From Microvirga alba (GTDB taxonomy: Bacteria > Pseudomonadota > Alphaproteobacteria > Rhizobiales > Beijerinckiaceae), in assembly GCF_015694465.1 (NCBI RefSeq), contig NZ_JADQDO010000008.1, positions 62,001-126,000 on the forward strand: a stretch of DNA of 64,000 nucleotides, given 5' to 3'. The position numbers and the translations under genes were made by a program. The stretch's first letter is position 1; every line of letters begins with the position of its first letter. Positions 25,322-33,545 of this stretch are shown here, piece by piece. A model generated the notes under the pieces. That model had not been told where the DNA came from. It made no database searches and worked only from the letters and a program-made list of their open reading frames with translations.

Positions 25322-26401
25322 TCAGCGGGATTCATCAAAGATTCGGGTGACATGGCCCATCTTGCGGCCGGCCCGTGCCTCGGCCTTGCCATAGAGGTGC
25401 AGATGCGCGCCCGGCTCCGCGAGAATGCGCTCCCAGGCCTCCACATCGTGGCCGATCAGGTTCTGCATCTCGACCCGCCCCAGGCGGGAGGTCGCCCCCA
25501 AGGGCCAGCCGCAGACCGCCCTGACATGCTGCTCGAACTGGGACGTCACGGCGCCGCCGAGCGTCCAATGGCCCGAATTGTGCACCCGGGGCGCGATTTC
25601 GTTGACAACGAGGCGCTCGCCTTGCGCGTCGTTCACCAGGAACATTTCGACCGCCAGGACACCCACATAATCCAGGGCGTCGGCGATGGCGCGGGCAATG
25701 GCGACGGCCTGCGCCTCCGTTCCCGCCGAGACGCCCGCCGGAACGCGGGTGGTGTCGAGAATGTGGTTGCGGTGCTCGTTGGCGCACAGATCGTAGGCCG
25801 CAAAGCCACCCGAGGCGGTGCGGGCGGCGATGACCGAGACTTCGCGCTCGAAGGGCACGAAGCCTTCGAGAATCGACGGCGCGCGGCCGAGGGCGTCCCA
25901 GGCGGTGACGGGGTCGGTCTCGGGCCGGATCATGGTCTGGCCCTTGCCGTCATAGCCGAAGCGCCGGGTCTTGAGCACGGCGGGGCGGCCGATTCTCGCC
26001 ACGGCCTCGAGCAACTCGTCCTCGTTGGCAAAAACGGCGAAGGGGGCGACCGGGATGTCGAGGCCCGCAATGAAGCTCTTTTCGAGAAAGCGGTCCTGGG
26101 ACACCGCGAGCGCCTGCGCGTTGGGGGCGAGCAGCGCGTGGGCGCTCAATGTGGCGGCGGTTTCGCTCGGCACGTTCTCGAATTCGTACGTGACCACGTC
26201 GACCGCCTTGGCGAAGCCGACGAGAGCCGCCTCGTCCTCGTAGGACGCGATGGTGTATTCGGCGGCGACGTCGAAGGCGGGGCTGTTTTCCTCCGGCGCG
26301 TAGATATGGGTGCGCAGTCCCAGCTCCGCCGCCGCCATGGCGATCATCCGGCCAAGCTGACCGCCGCCGAGAATGCCGAGAGTGCTGCCGGGACGGATCA
26401 T
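25322..26401 (-). CDS. purK: 5-(carboxyamino)imidazole ribonucleotide synthase
   Basis: A 359-residue ATP-grasp enzyme of purine synthesis that carboxylates AIR with ATP and bicarbonate to N5-CAIR. Visible are the N-terminal nucleotide-binding GILGGGQLGRM, then FENVP, the ATP-grasp core KTRRFGYDGKGQ, a following E-rich strand EGFVPFEREVSVI, and NEIAPRVHNSGHWT near the C-terminus. The ATG at 26401 gives the canonical start; a further 20 codons upstream overlap purE and are not needed. It begins five bases after the purE stop and acts directly before PurE in the pathway. Confidence 0.95.
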   Translation of the reverse strand: MIRPGSTLGILGGGQLGRMIAMAAAELGLRTHIYAPEENSPAFDVAAEYTIASYEDEAALVGFAKAVDVVTYEFENVPSETAATLSAHALLAPNAQALAVSQDRFLEKSFIAGLDIPVAPFAVFANEDELLEAVARIGRPAVLKTRRFGYDGKGQTMIRPETDPVTAWDALGRAPSILEGFVPFEREVSVIAARTASGGFAAYDLCANEHRNHILDTTRVPAGVSAGTEAQAVAIARAIADALDYVGVLAVEMFLVNDAQGERLVVNEIAPRVHNSGHWTLGGAVTSQFEQHVRAVCGWPLGATSRLGRVEMQNLIGHDVEAWERILAEPGAHLHLYGKAEARAGRKMGHVTRIFDESR

Positions 26402-26406
26402 CGGAT

Positions 26407-26898
26407 TTAGCCTTCGTCTGAGGGACGTTCTGCAACGCTCGCAGTTTGACGGTCCCGCCACGCGTCGAGGCGCTGCGCGAGAGCGGAATCGTGGAGCGCC
26501 AGAACGGCGGCGGCAAGGAGCGCCGCGTTCACCGCGCCGGCCCGCCCGATGGCGAGCGTGCCGACGGGAATGCCGGCGGGCATCTGCACGATGGAGAGGA
26601 GACTGTCCTCGCCCGAGAGTGATTTCGATTCCACCGGCACGCCGAAAACCGGCAGGGGGGTCATCGCCGCCGTCATGCCGGGGAGGTGAGCCGCTCCGCC
26701 CGCGCCCGCGATGATCACCTGGAACCCTGCCGCCTTCGCGCCCTTGGCGAAGCTCACGAGCCGGTCTGGCGTGCGATGGGCCGAGACGATGCGAGCGTCA
26801 TAGGCGATGCCGAGAATGTCGAGGGCCTCGGCGGCATGGCGCATGGTCGCCCAATCGGACTGACTGCCCATGATGATGGCAACGGGGGCTTCCGCCAT
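26407..26898 (-). CDS. purE: N5-carboxyaminoimidazole ribonucleotide mutase
   Basis: A 163-residue class I PurE that converts N5-CAIR to CAIR. Motifs are IIMGSQSDW at the start, VSAHRTPDR with the catalytic His, and [24 protein letters not shown]. The purE-purK pair in this order is the standard bacterial operon; spacing of five bases implies translational coupling. The presence of PurK confirms the class I mutase reaction. Confidence 0.96.
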   Translation of the reverse strand: MAEAPVAIIMGSQSDWATMRHAAEALDILGIAYDARIVSAHRTPDRLVSFAKGAKAAGFQVIIAGAGGAAHLPGMTAAMTPLPVFGVPVESKSLSGEDSLLSIVQMPAGIPVGTLAIGRAGAVNAALLAAAVLALHDSALAQRLDAWRDRQTASVAERPSDEG

Positions 26899-26934
26899 GG
26901 TGTGGCTCCAGCTCTGGCCTAGGTCTAGAATTTC

Positions 26935-26976
26935 AGAGCGTGACCGGACGCAAAACCGGATTGCTGATCATGCTCT
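26935..26976. repeat. GAGC-type palindromic repeat
   Basis: AGAGCGTGA at the left and TCATGCTCT at the right form imperfect inverted arms (one mismatch) around CAAAACCGG. This is the same family as 38818-38920. It sits upstream of purE. Confidence 0.6.
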
Positions 26977-27040
26977 AGGGGCGGCATAACGAAGCCCGCA
27001 AGCCCAAGCAAGGCCGTAGACGTTCGCCCGGCGGACTTTC

Positions 27041-27060
27041 TAGAGCATGATCAAGCTCTA
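27041..27060. repeat. 20-bp palindrome covering a stop codon
   Basis: TAGAGC-ATGATCAA-GCTCTA, with six-base arms. The last three bases (27058-27060) are the stop codon of the minus-strand YdcH-like gene. Confidence 0.6.
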
Positions 27061-27258
27061 GGCGATGATGTCGGGCGTCAGCTGGTCTTCCAGCCGGATG
27101 ATCTGATCTTTAAGCGTGAGCTTGCGTTTTTTCAGCCGCTGCACTTGCAGCTGGTCGCCTGCGATCATGCGCTCCAACGCTTCGATCGCCATGTCGAGGT
27201 CGCGGTGCTCCTGCTTCAGGCGAGCGAGATCCTGTTCCAATTCCGCGGTGTTGACCAT
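27058..27258 (-). CDS. YdcH (DUF465) family small protein
   Basis: A 66-residue almost entirely helical, charged protein: LEQDLARLKQEHRDLDMAIEAL followed by QVQRLKKRKLTLKDQIIRLED. The KKRKLxLKDxI block defines DUF465/YdcH, small coiled-coil proteins of unknown function. ATG at 27258 was preferred to the upstream alternative at 27264. A paralogue is transcribed divergently 189 bases away (27447). The stop codon is within a palindromic repeat. Confidence 0.88.
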   Translation of the reverse strand: MVNTAELEQDLARLKQEHRDLDMAIEALERMIAGDQLQVQRLKKRKLTLKDQIIRLEDQLTPDIIA

Positions 27259-27446
27259 CGACACAACCTAAAATGCCCTGGCCGCGTGCAACGGCCGGTG
27301 AGACGCTGAAAGTATGCTCTTGGCGTCGGATGAGAGCAAGATGCCGTTGGGGATGTGATCTCGCGTTGCACAACGCTTTGCCTTCGACTCGCCACACTCT
27401 CTATGTCACATTCGCGCAGTCGGAAGATCGAACAGGAGGGACCGAC

Positions 27447-27629
27447 ATGCCGCTGCAGAATCATCTGACGGAGCTTGAACGGAAGCATCGCGCGCTCGAA
27501 CGCGAAATCCAGGATGCTCTCAACCATCCGTCATCGGATGACACCAGGCTGGCGGAGCTGAAGCGGCGCAAGCTGCAGCTCAAAGATGAAATCACCAGGC
27601 TGAAGAGTACGCACGCGACGGTGCACTGA
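27447..27629 (+). CDS. YdcH (DUF465) family small protein, second copy
   Basis: A 60-residue charged coiled-coil protein with LERKHRALEREIQDAL and LAELKRRKLQLKDEITRL, the DUF465 core. Its start is set by a perfect AGGAGGG six bases upstream (27434-27440). It is divergent from the first copy and shares the KRRKLxLKDEI block with it, so the pair probably arose by duplication. Function is unknown. Confidence 0.88.
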   Translation: MPLQNHLTELERKHRALEREIQDALNHPSSDDTRLAELKRRKLQLKDEITRLKSTHATVH

Positions 27630-27721
27630 AGCCGGATGTCAGGTCTCCATGCCAACTCCCCAGCAAAGCCGTCGTTTCCTTCCGAAGCGGCGGCTTTTTG
27701 CTGAAAGGGTGGCTCGTCGCT

Positions 27722-28480
27722 CTACAGGAGCGTCATCGCGCCATCGATGACGAGCTTGGCGCCGACGACGACCAGCAGAATATAGACCAGGGTGTAGAAC
27801 TTCTCGCCCGACACGCGCCGCACGAGATGCACGCCCGCCCAGGTGGACGCGATGGCGATGGGAAACAGCGCTGCCGCGGTGGCGAGGTTGCCCGCCGAGA
27901 ACTGGCCGAGCGCGATGTAAGGGGGCACCTTGATCCAGTTGTTCACTGCGAAGAAGACCGCGCCGGTGCCGACGAACACGTCGCGCGGCAGTTTCTGGGG
28001 CATGACATAGATCTGAAAGGGCGGTCCGCCCGCATGCGCGATCATGCTCGTAAAGCCCGCCACCCAGCCCCAGAAAAGGCCACGCGGCAGATCGGCCCGT
28101 GCGGCTTGCGGCGGCGTGGCGCGGCGCTCCAGCACCATCCGGCGCACAGCGAAGGCGACGGCGATCAAACCCACTGCGAGGGTCACTGTGGCATCCGAGA
28201 CCTGGGCGGCGACAAGATAGCCGGTAACGATGCCGAGAACCGCGCTCGGCAGGAGGATCAGAACGTTGCGGCGGTCCCACGTACGACGATACGCCCACAC
28301 CGTCACGGCGTCCTGCACGATCAGGATCGGCAGCGTGATCGCGGCGGCCTGAACCGGCGACAGGACGAGCGCCATCAAGGGCAGGGACAGAAGGCCGAGC
28401 CCCGAAAAGCCGCCCTTGGCCAATCCCAGGAGGACGACCGCCGGGATGGCGGCGGCATAGAAGAGGGGATCGGTGATCAT
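27722..28480 (-). CDS. TauE/SafE family membrane transporter
   Basis: A 252-residue protein with about eight transmembrane helices in two halves, each opening with a glycine-rich element: GLAKGGFSGLG...SLPLMAL early and WGWVAGFTSMIAHAGGPPFQIYVMPQ in the middle. These are the two DUF81 repeats of the TauE/SafE (sulfite/organic anion exporter) family. Substrate is not predictable. ATG at 28480 (MITDPLFYAA) gives the standard N-terminus; a longer frame to 28582 is not credible and would overlap the prpE start. Confidence 0.88.
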   Translation of the reverse strand: MITDPLFYAAAIPAVVLLGLAKGGFSGLGLLSLPLMALVLSPVQAAAITLPILIVQDAVTVWAYRRTWDRRNVLILLPSAVLGIVTGYLVAAQVSDATVTLAVGLIAVAFAVRRMVLERRATPPQAARADLPRGLFWGWVAGFTSMIAHAGGPPFQIYVMPQKLPRDVFVGTGAVFFAVNNWIKVPPYIALGQFSAGNLATAAALFPIAIASTWAGVHLVRRVSGEKFYTLVYILLVVVGAKLVIDGAMTLL

Positions 28481-28580
28481 CGCGGGAACTCGCCGAAAGT
28501 CGCCGCTGACCACGGCTTTTCCGCCTGCTACCACAACAGGGCATCCAAGTCTCATGCGGTGAGGACAACGGGGTAACGCC

Positions 28581-30494
28581 ATGACATCAACCCACAGCCG
28601 CTATCATGAGGTCTATGCGCGCTGGAAATCCGATCCGGAGGGTTTCTGGGCGGACGCTGCACGTGAGATCGACTGGGTCAAGCCTGCCGACAAGGTGTTC
28701 GATCCGAAGGCGGGGCCACATGGCCAATGGTTCATCGGCGCGCTCTGCAACACCTGCTACAACGCCGTCGACCGGCATGTGCCGACCCGAGGCGCGCAGG
28801 CGGCGATCATCTACGACAGCCCGGTGACCGGCACCAAGCGGACGATCTCCTACGCCGAGTTGCAGGACGAGGTCGCAACCCTTGCCGCCGTGCTTCAGGA
28901 TATGGGCGTTCAAAGGGGCGACCGCGTCGTTCTCTACATGCCGATGATTCCCGAGGCGACCTTCGGCATGCTCGCCTGCGCCCGCATCGGCGCGATCCAC
29001 TCGGTGGTCTTTGGCGGTTTCGCGCCGAAGGAACTGGCGACGCGCATCGACGATGCGCGGCCCAAGGCCATCCTCTCCGCCTCCTGCGGCATCGAGGGCA
29101 GCCGCGTCGTTGCCTACAAGCCCCTGCTCGACGAGGCGATTTCGTTGTCCCGGGCGAAGCCCGATTCCTGCCTGATCTTCCAACGACCGCAACTCGAAAG
29201 CTCCCTCGTTGAAGGCCGCGATCGCGACTGGAAGGAGGAGGTCGCCAAGGCCAGGGCGGCGGCCCGGAAGGCTGGTTGCGTGCCGGTGGCCGCGACCGAT
29301 CCGCTCTATGTGCTCTACACCTCCGGCACCACCGGCAGGCCGAAGGGCGTGGTGCGCGACAACGGCGGCCACATGGTCGCGCTCAAATGGACCATGGGGA
29401 ACTTCTTCGGCGTTGATCCCGGCGAAGTCTTCTGGGCCGCCTCCGATGTGGGCTGGGTTGTCGGCCATTCCTACATCGTCTATGGACCCCTGCTGCATGG
29501 CTGCACGGCCATTCTCTACGAGGGCAAGCCCGTCGGCACGCCGGATGCCGGCGCCTATTGGCGGGTCATCGCCGAGCATGGGGTGGTCACCCTCTTCACC
29601 GCGCCGACGGCGTTTCGCGCCATCAAGAAGGAAGACCCCAACGCCAATCTCTTGAAGGGGTACGACCTGTCCTGTTTCCGGGCGTTGTTTCTCGCCGGCG
29701 AGCGGGCCGACCCGGATACGGTGCAATGGGCTGAGCGAATCCTGAAAGTCCCCGTCATCGATCATTGGTGGCAGACCGAGACCGGTTGGCCGGTGGCCGG
29801 CAATGCGCTGGGGCTCGGCGCGCTGCCGGTGAAATACGGATCGCCCACCGTCGCCATGCCGGGCTATGTGCTGGAGGTGCTGGACGAGGGCGGCAAGCCG
29901 GTCGCGCCCAACACGATGGGCTCCATCGTCATCCGCCTGCCGCTGCCGCCCGGCTGTCTGCCGACTCTGTGGCATGCGGACGAGCGCTTCAAGGAAGCCT
30001 ATCTCGATCCCTATCCCGGCTACTACAACACGTCGGATGCGGGCTATCTCGACGAGGACGGCTATATCTGGGTCATGGGCCGCACCGACGACATCATCAA
30101 TGTCGCCGGTCACCGCCTCTCCACCGGTGGCATGGAGGAGGTTCTGGCGTCCCACCCGGCGGTCGCGGAATGCGCCGTCATCGGCGTCAAGGACGCGCTC
30201 AAGGGCGAGGTGCCGTGCGGCTTCGTGGTGCTGAAGTCGGGCGTCACGCAGTCATCCGAAGAGGTCGAGAGCGAACTCGTGGCCCTGGTGCGTGAGAAGA
30301 TTGGGCCCGTCGCGGCTTTCAAGCTCGCCATTACCGTGGGGCGTCTGCCCAAGACCCGGTCGGGAAAAATCCTGCGCGGCACCATGAAGAAGATCGCCGA
30401 CGGCGATGTTTGGTCCATGCCCGCCACCATCGACGATCCGGTGATTCTGGAGGAGATCGGGGAAGTGCTGAAGGGCAGGGGGCTGGCGGGGTAG
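28581..30494 (+). CDS. prpE: propionate-CoA ligase (acetyl-CoA synthetase family)
   Basis: A 637-residue adenylate-forming enzyme that activates propionate (and usually acetate) to the acyl-CoA with ATP. The N-terminal block RYHEVYARWKSDPEGFWADAAREIDW is of the PrpE rather than Acs type. The P-loop-like motif YTSGTTGRPKG starts at residue 246, WWQTETGWP is the acyl-pocket motif, and DDIINVAGHRLSTG is the hinge. The catalytic lysine is Lys596 in RSGKILRG, the residue controlled by acetylation in homologues. No methylcitrate genes are near. Upstream it is divergent from TauE/SafE. Confidence 0.92.
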   Translation: MTSTHSRYHEVYARWKSDPEGFWADAAREIDWVKPADKVFDPKAGPHGQWFIGALCNTCYNAVDRHVPTRGAQAAIIYDSPVTGTKRTISYAELQDEVATLAAVLQDMGVQRGDRVVLYMPMIPEATFGMLACARIGAIHSVVFGGFAPKELATRIDDARPKAILSASCGIEGSRVVAYKPLLDEAISLSRAKPDSCLIFQRPQLESSLVEGRDRDWKEEVAKARAAARKAGCVPVAATDPLYVLYTSGTTGRPKGVVRDNGGHMVALKWTMGNFFGVDPGEVFWAASDVGWVVGHSYIVYGPLLHGCTAILYEGKPVGTPDAGAYWRVIAEHGVVTLFTAPTAFRAIKKEDPNANLLKGYDLSCFRALFLAGERADPDTVQWAERILKVPVIDHWWQTETGWPVAGNALGLGALPVKYGSPTVAMPGYVLEVLDEGGKPVAPNTMGSIVIRLPLPPGCLPTLWHADERFKEAYLDPYPGYYNTSDAGYLDEDGYIWVMGRTDDIINVAGHRLSTGGMEEVLASHPAVAECAVIGVKDALKGEVPCGFVVLKSGVTQSSEEVESELVALVREKIGPVAAFKLAITVGRLPKTRSGKILRGTMKKIADGDVWSMPATIDDPVILEEIGEVLKGRGLAG

Positions 30495-30851
30495 AATTCC
30501 GCAAGGGATCACACCTGCATTCCGGGACGACCCAGCGGGCCGGGCCCGGAGCCCAGAGCCGCTGAGTGTTGCGGCCATGGCGCACCGATAGCCGTTGCTT
30601 TTTATCCTCAACCGTCAGTGGTTATGGGTTCCGGGTTCCGCTTTAGCGGCCCCGGAATGACGGTGGGGGGGCCCACTGTCATCCCCGGCGGCCGCCGGGA
30701 TGGGGAGGGGAAAGCGCGGTGCGGCCCGACTTGGGTGGAAACAGAGGTCGGTCTCGGCGTTGGTGCAGCAGAGCCGTCAATTGGCCCCGCGGCGAGGTCA
30801 TTGCGACCTGGGGCGGTTGCTCCTTGGGGCTGGATTGGAGTGGAGCGTCAC
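30495..30851. other. intergenic region with degenerate repeats
   Basis: 357 bases between prpE and the DUF4239 gene. It holds the 53-bp repeat at 30611-30663 and related fragments such as CATCCCCGGCGGCCGCCGGGATG near 30679-30702. No coding frame looks real. Confidence 0.5.
30611..30663 (+). repeat. CCGGAATGACGG repeat, copy 1
   Basis: 53 bases beginning ACCGTCAGTGGTTATGGG and ending GGCCCCGGAATGACGG, with an internal inverted pair (GTTCCGCTTTAGCGGCCCC). It closely matches copies at 31868-31919 and 51971-52022 and, inverted, 31773-31818. Confidence 0.8.
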
Positions 30852-31637
30852 ATGGCATTCCTGACCATTCAGCCTCTATGGGTGTCGGGCACCGTACTCA
30901 TTGCGGCAACGCTTCTGGCAATGGCTGCCACCGTCCTCGTTCGCCGGCGCGTCGCCTCCGAGCGCGTCAGGATCAACAACGAAGTGGCCGGCTTCACGTT
31001 CGCGACCATCGGCGTGCTCTACGCGGTGCTGCTGGCCTTCGCCGTGATTATCGTCTGGGAAAAGTTCAGCACGGCGGACACCGTGGCGGTCCAGGAGGCC
31101 GGCGCTGTCGCGACGCTTTACCGGTTGGCAAACGGGATCGGGGGGGATCCCGGCGCTGCCCTCGACGAAAGCTTGACCCGCTATGGTAAAACGGCCATCG
31201 CGGAGGACTGGCCCGCGATGGAGCGCGGCCGATCGAGTGAAACGGTGACGCGCGCGCTGAACGTCACCTACGCGGCGCTTCTGACGTTCACCCCCACCGA
31301 CGGTCGCGGGACGGCCCTTCTGACCGAGGCTCTCCGCCAGCTCGACCGGTTGACCGAGAGCCGCCGCACGAGGCTCGTCCTGGCCTCCGGCGCGGTCCCT
31401 GGGGTGCTCTGGTTCGTGCTCCTCGGCGGCGCCGTTCTGACGATCGGCTTCACGCTCTTCTTCGGCACCGAGAGCACGCGCGCCCATGCCATGATGACGG
31501 GGAGCCTGGCCTTCCTGATCTTTTCGGCGCTGCTCGTCATCGTCGTGATCGACCGTCCCTTTACAGGACCCGTGAAGGTGCAGCCGGACGCGCTCGCAAT
31601 CGTGCTGCAGGACGTCGGAAACAAGACCGTGCCGTAA
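30852..31637 (+). CDS. DUF4239 family membrane protein
   Basis: A 261-residue integral membrane protein. Two N-terminal helices (about residues 8-28 and 43-68) enclose a short loop with NNEVAGFTFATIGVLYAVLLAF, the DUF4239 (bestrophin-like) hallmark. A long soluble loop with a helical bundle follows, then two C-terminal helices (LWFVLLGGAVLTIGFTLFF and a second rich in Leu/Ile) and the conserved DRPFTGPVKV at the end. The family is proposed to be related to bestrophin channels; function is not established. The ATG is preceded by TGGAG. Confidence 0.85.
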   Translation: MAFLTIQPLWVSGTVLIAATLLAMAATVLVRRRVASERVRINNEVAGFTFATIGVLYAVLLAFAVIIVWEKFSTADTVAVQEAGAVATLYRLANGIGGDPGAALDESLTRYGKTAIAEDWPAMERGRSSETVTRALNVTYAALLTFTPTDGRGTALLTEALRQLDRLTESRRTRLVLASGAVPGVLWFVLLGGAVLTIGFTLFFGTESTRAHAMMTGSLAFLIFSALLVIVVIDRPFTGPVKVQPDALAIVLQDVGNKTVP

Positions 31638-31772
31638 CGGCAGATGCGGCGTCGGGGTCGTGCGGTCCCTGCGGCGCGCCGCAGGGGCGGGAAGGGGATC
31701 CATGGAACCATCGCGGCTCGTCGTGGATTCCCTTGCCCTACGCTTCGCTCCGGCCGGGGATGACACCACCAA

Positions 31773-31818
31773 CGTCATTCCGGGGCGAGCGATAGCGAGA
31801 ACCCGGAACCCATAAACG
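31773..31818 (-). repeat. CCGGAATGACGG repeat, inverted copy
   Basis: CGTCATTCCGGGGCGAGC through AACCCGGAACCCATAAACG, the reverse complement of the type seen at 30611 and 31868. With the 31868 copy it forms a large inverted pair. Confidence 0.75.
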
Positions 31819-31867
31819 GCGAGCTTTGCGAACAAGATGCGCTGATCGCCGCTGCTTCTTATCCCGA

Positions 31868-31919
31868 ACCGTCAACGTTTATGGGTTCCGGGTTCCGCCA
31901 CGCGGCCCCGGAATGACGG
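31868..31919 (+). repeat. CCGGAATGACGG repeat, copy 2
   Basis: 52 bases, ACCGTCAACGTTTATGGG through CGGCCCCGGAATGACGG, nearly identical to copy 1. Confidence 0.8.
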
Positions 31920-31973
31920 AGGGTGGCGCCACTGCCATTCCTGGCATGCGAGGAGGGCGAAGCCCGGGTCAAC

Positions 31974-32003
31974 AAAAAAGGCCCGGATCGTTCCGGGCCT
32001 TTT
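31974..32003 (-). terminator. intrinsic terminator after trcR
   Basis: GGCCCGGA (31980-31987) pairs with TCCGGGCC (31992-31999), with six A on the left for the minus strand and TTTTCG on the right. Confidence 0.85.
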
Positions 32004-32015
32004 CGTTTAAAAACC

Positions 32016-32738
32016 TTACTCGTCGTCCTCGTCGTCCGACCGCTTGAGCTGCTTCAGCTTGGCGAAGACGGAATGGACGTCGATCTCTTCTTCCTTCACC
32101 GGCTTCGGGCGGCTCATATCCGCGAAAGGCTCGTCGCGCACGGGCTGAGCGGTCGAGACTTCGGCCGGCAACAGGGTGCCCCCGGTATCCTGCGGCTCCA
32201 CATGCGGGCGGTCCTTGGCGGCGCGCTGCACTTCGAAATCGAGGTCGATCTGCGAGCAGAGGCCGAGCGTGACCGGGTCCATGGGCGAGAGGCTCGCCGA
32301 GTTCCAATGGGTGCGGTCGCGGACCTGCTGGATCGTCGTCTTGGTCGTGCCGACGAGACGCATGATCTGCGCGTCCTTCAGCTCGGGATGGTTGCGCACG
32401 AGCCAGAGGATCGCGTTCGGGCGGTCGTGACGGCGCGAGACCGGCGTGTAGCGCGGGCCCTTCTTGGTGCGCTTCTGCTCCGGCAGCTTCACGCGCGACT
32501 CGGCGACCTTGAGACGATAATCCGGGTTGGCTTGCGCCTTTTCGATCTCGTCGCGGGTCAACTGGCCGGTGGTGATCGGGTCGAGGCCCTTGATGCCGGC
32601 AGCCACCTCGCCGTCGGCGATGCCCTTCACCTCGAGCGGGTGAAGCTTGCAGAAATCGGCGATTTGCTCGAACGACAGCGACGTATTCTCGACGAGCCAA
32701 ACGGCCGTCGCCTTGGGCATCAGCGGTCCTTGGGACAT
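32016..32738 (-). CDS. trcR: cell-cycle transcriptional regulator TrcR (DUF1013)
   Basis: A 240-residue protein of the DUF1013 family, named TrcR in Caulobacter, where it binds RNA polymerase and promoters and affects cell-cycle genes. N-terminal region LMPKATAVWLVENTSLSFEQIADFCKLH resembles a helix-turn-helix, followed by a second HTH-like repeat in RPNAILWLVRNHPELKDAQIMRLVGTTKTTIQQVRDR (two blocks). The C-terminus is acidic and disordered, ending DDEDDE. The start at 32738 is decided by a perfect AAGGAGG spaced six bases; longer frames upstream are not needed. A terminator follows 12 bases after the stop. Confidence 0.88.
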   Translation of the reverse strand: MSQGPLMPKATAVWLVENTSLSFEQIADFCKLHPLEVKGIADGEVAAGIKGLDPITTGQLTRDEIEKAQANPDYRLKVAESRVKLPEQKRTKKGPRYTPVSRRHDRPNAILWLVRNHPELKDAQIMRLVGTTKTTIQQVRDRTHWNSASLSPMDPVTLGLCSQIDLDFEVQRAAKDRPHVEPQDTGGTLLPAEVSTAQPVRDEPFADMSRPKPVKEEEIDVHSVFAKLKQLKRSDDEDDE

Positions 32739-32948
32739 GCGAACCTCCTTCAAGCCGGGCGCCGGGTGTTTCGGCGCCGCACGGCAAAACTCTCTCGCGC
32801 TCCGACCCGGTCGGGACCGGAGCATCTCGTCTCACGATGTGAGGGAAACGAGATGATTATAAGGAGCGCGACCTCATGTTGCAAATTTTAAAGGCGAGGC
32901 ACGCTCTTTTCGACGCCCGGTGAGACGGGGCGGGTCAGGATAAAATCC

Positions 32949-33545
32949 TCAAAACAGAGGCAGGAGTCGGGTTTCACCTTCCTTCATGGGAGGCAGGGGC
33001 AGGGGCCCGGTCGCAAGCTCCAGAGCGACCGTGATTCCGCCGCCGCCGTCATGGACGCCGGTCACCGCCAGCATCCCGCCCTTCGGATAGGGCATGATGA
33101 TCGATTGCGGAGCGTTGGTCAGGGTAATGGTCGTCGAAAGGCCGGCGCTGGCGATCGAGACGACGTCGCCATCCTGCCGAACATTGTCCCAGACGACGAT
33201 ACGGCCGAGGTTCTGCCGGCCCGCCAGAGCATCGATCACCCATTTCCGGGCCTGGATCTCAGGGGCCGGGATCAGGCGCACGGCGGCCGACTGGGCCGCG
33301 GAAGTCGAAAGATCGACCGGCAACAGACGTATCGTCAGACCCGACATCTGTGCTTCGAGGCGGGCTGCATCCTGAACCGAGACTTCGGCCGGCATCGGAG
33401 CAGGGGAGTTCCAGAAGATGCCGGTCGCGCCAGCGATCAAGCCGGACATCACGAGGAGTGGGAGCCCCCATCCGGCTCTTGTCCCGCGAGAGGACGTCTC
33501 CGGAGCCTCCAAGGGGGCCGGCAAGGGTTGGGGCATTTCGGTCAT
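32949..33545 (-). CDS. membrane-anchored protein of unknown function, third gene of AAA+/Sel1 operon
   Basis: A 198-residue protein I cannot assign to a family. An N-terminal proline-rich cytoplasmic tail (1-24) precedes one transmembrane helix (about 27-45, LPLLVMSGLIAGATGIFW). A probably periplasmic domain of about 150 residues follows, rich in beta-strand-like segments (RIVVWDNVRQDGDVVSI, STTITLTNAPQSIIMPY, GGGGITVALEL). It starts inside the stop of the Sel1 gene (ATGA overlap at 33542-33545), which indicates translational coupling and a common function. No enzyme motif is visible. It ends LLPLF. Confidence 0.7.
   Translation of the reverse strand: MTEMPQPLPAPLEAPETSSRGTRAGWGLPLLVMSGLIAGATGIFWNSPAPMPAEVSVQDAARLEAQMSGLTIRLLPVDLSTSAAQSAAVRLIPAPEIQARKWVIDALAGRQNLGRIVVWDNVRQDGDVVSIASAGLSTTITLTNAPQSIIMPYPKGGMLAVTGVHDGGGGITVALELATGPLPLPPMKEGETRLLPLF

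Larger units (their letters stand above)
31638..31973. other. intergenic region filled with inverted repeats
   Basis: The space after the DUF4239 gene holds GGAAGGGGATCC...GGATTCCCTTGCC inverted segments near 31690-31735, an inverted copy of the CCGGAATGAC repeat (31773-31818) and a direct copy (31868-31919). No gene is visible. Confidence 0.55.
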
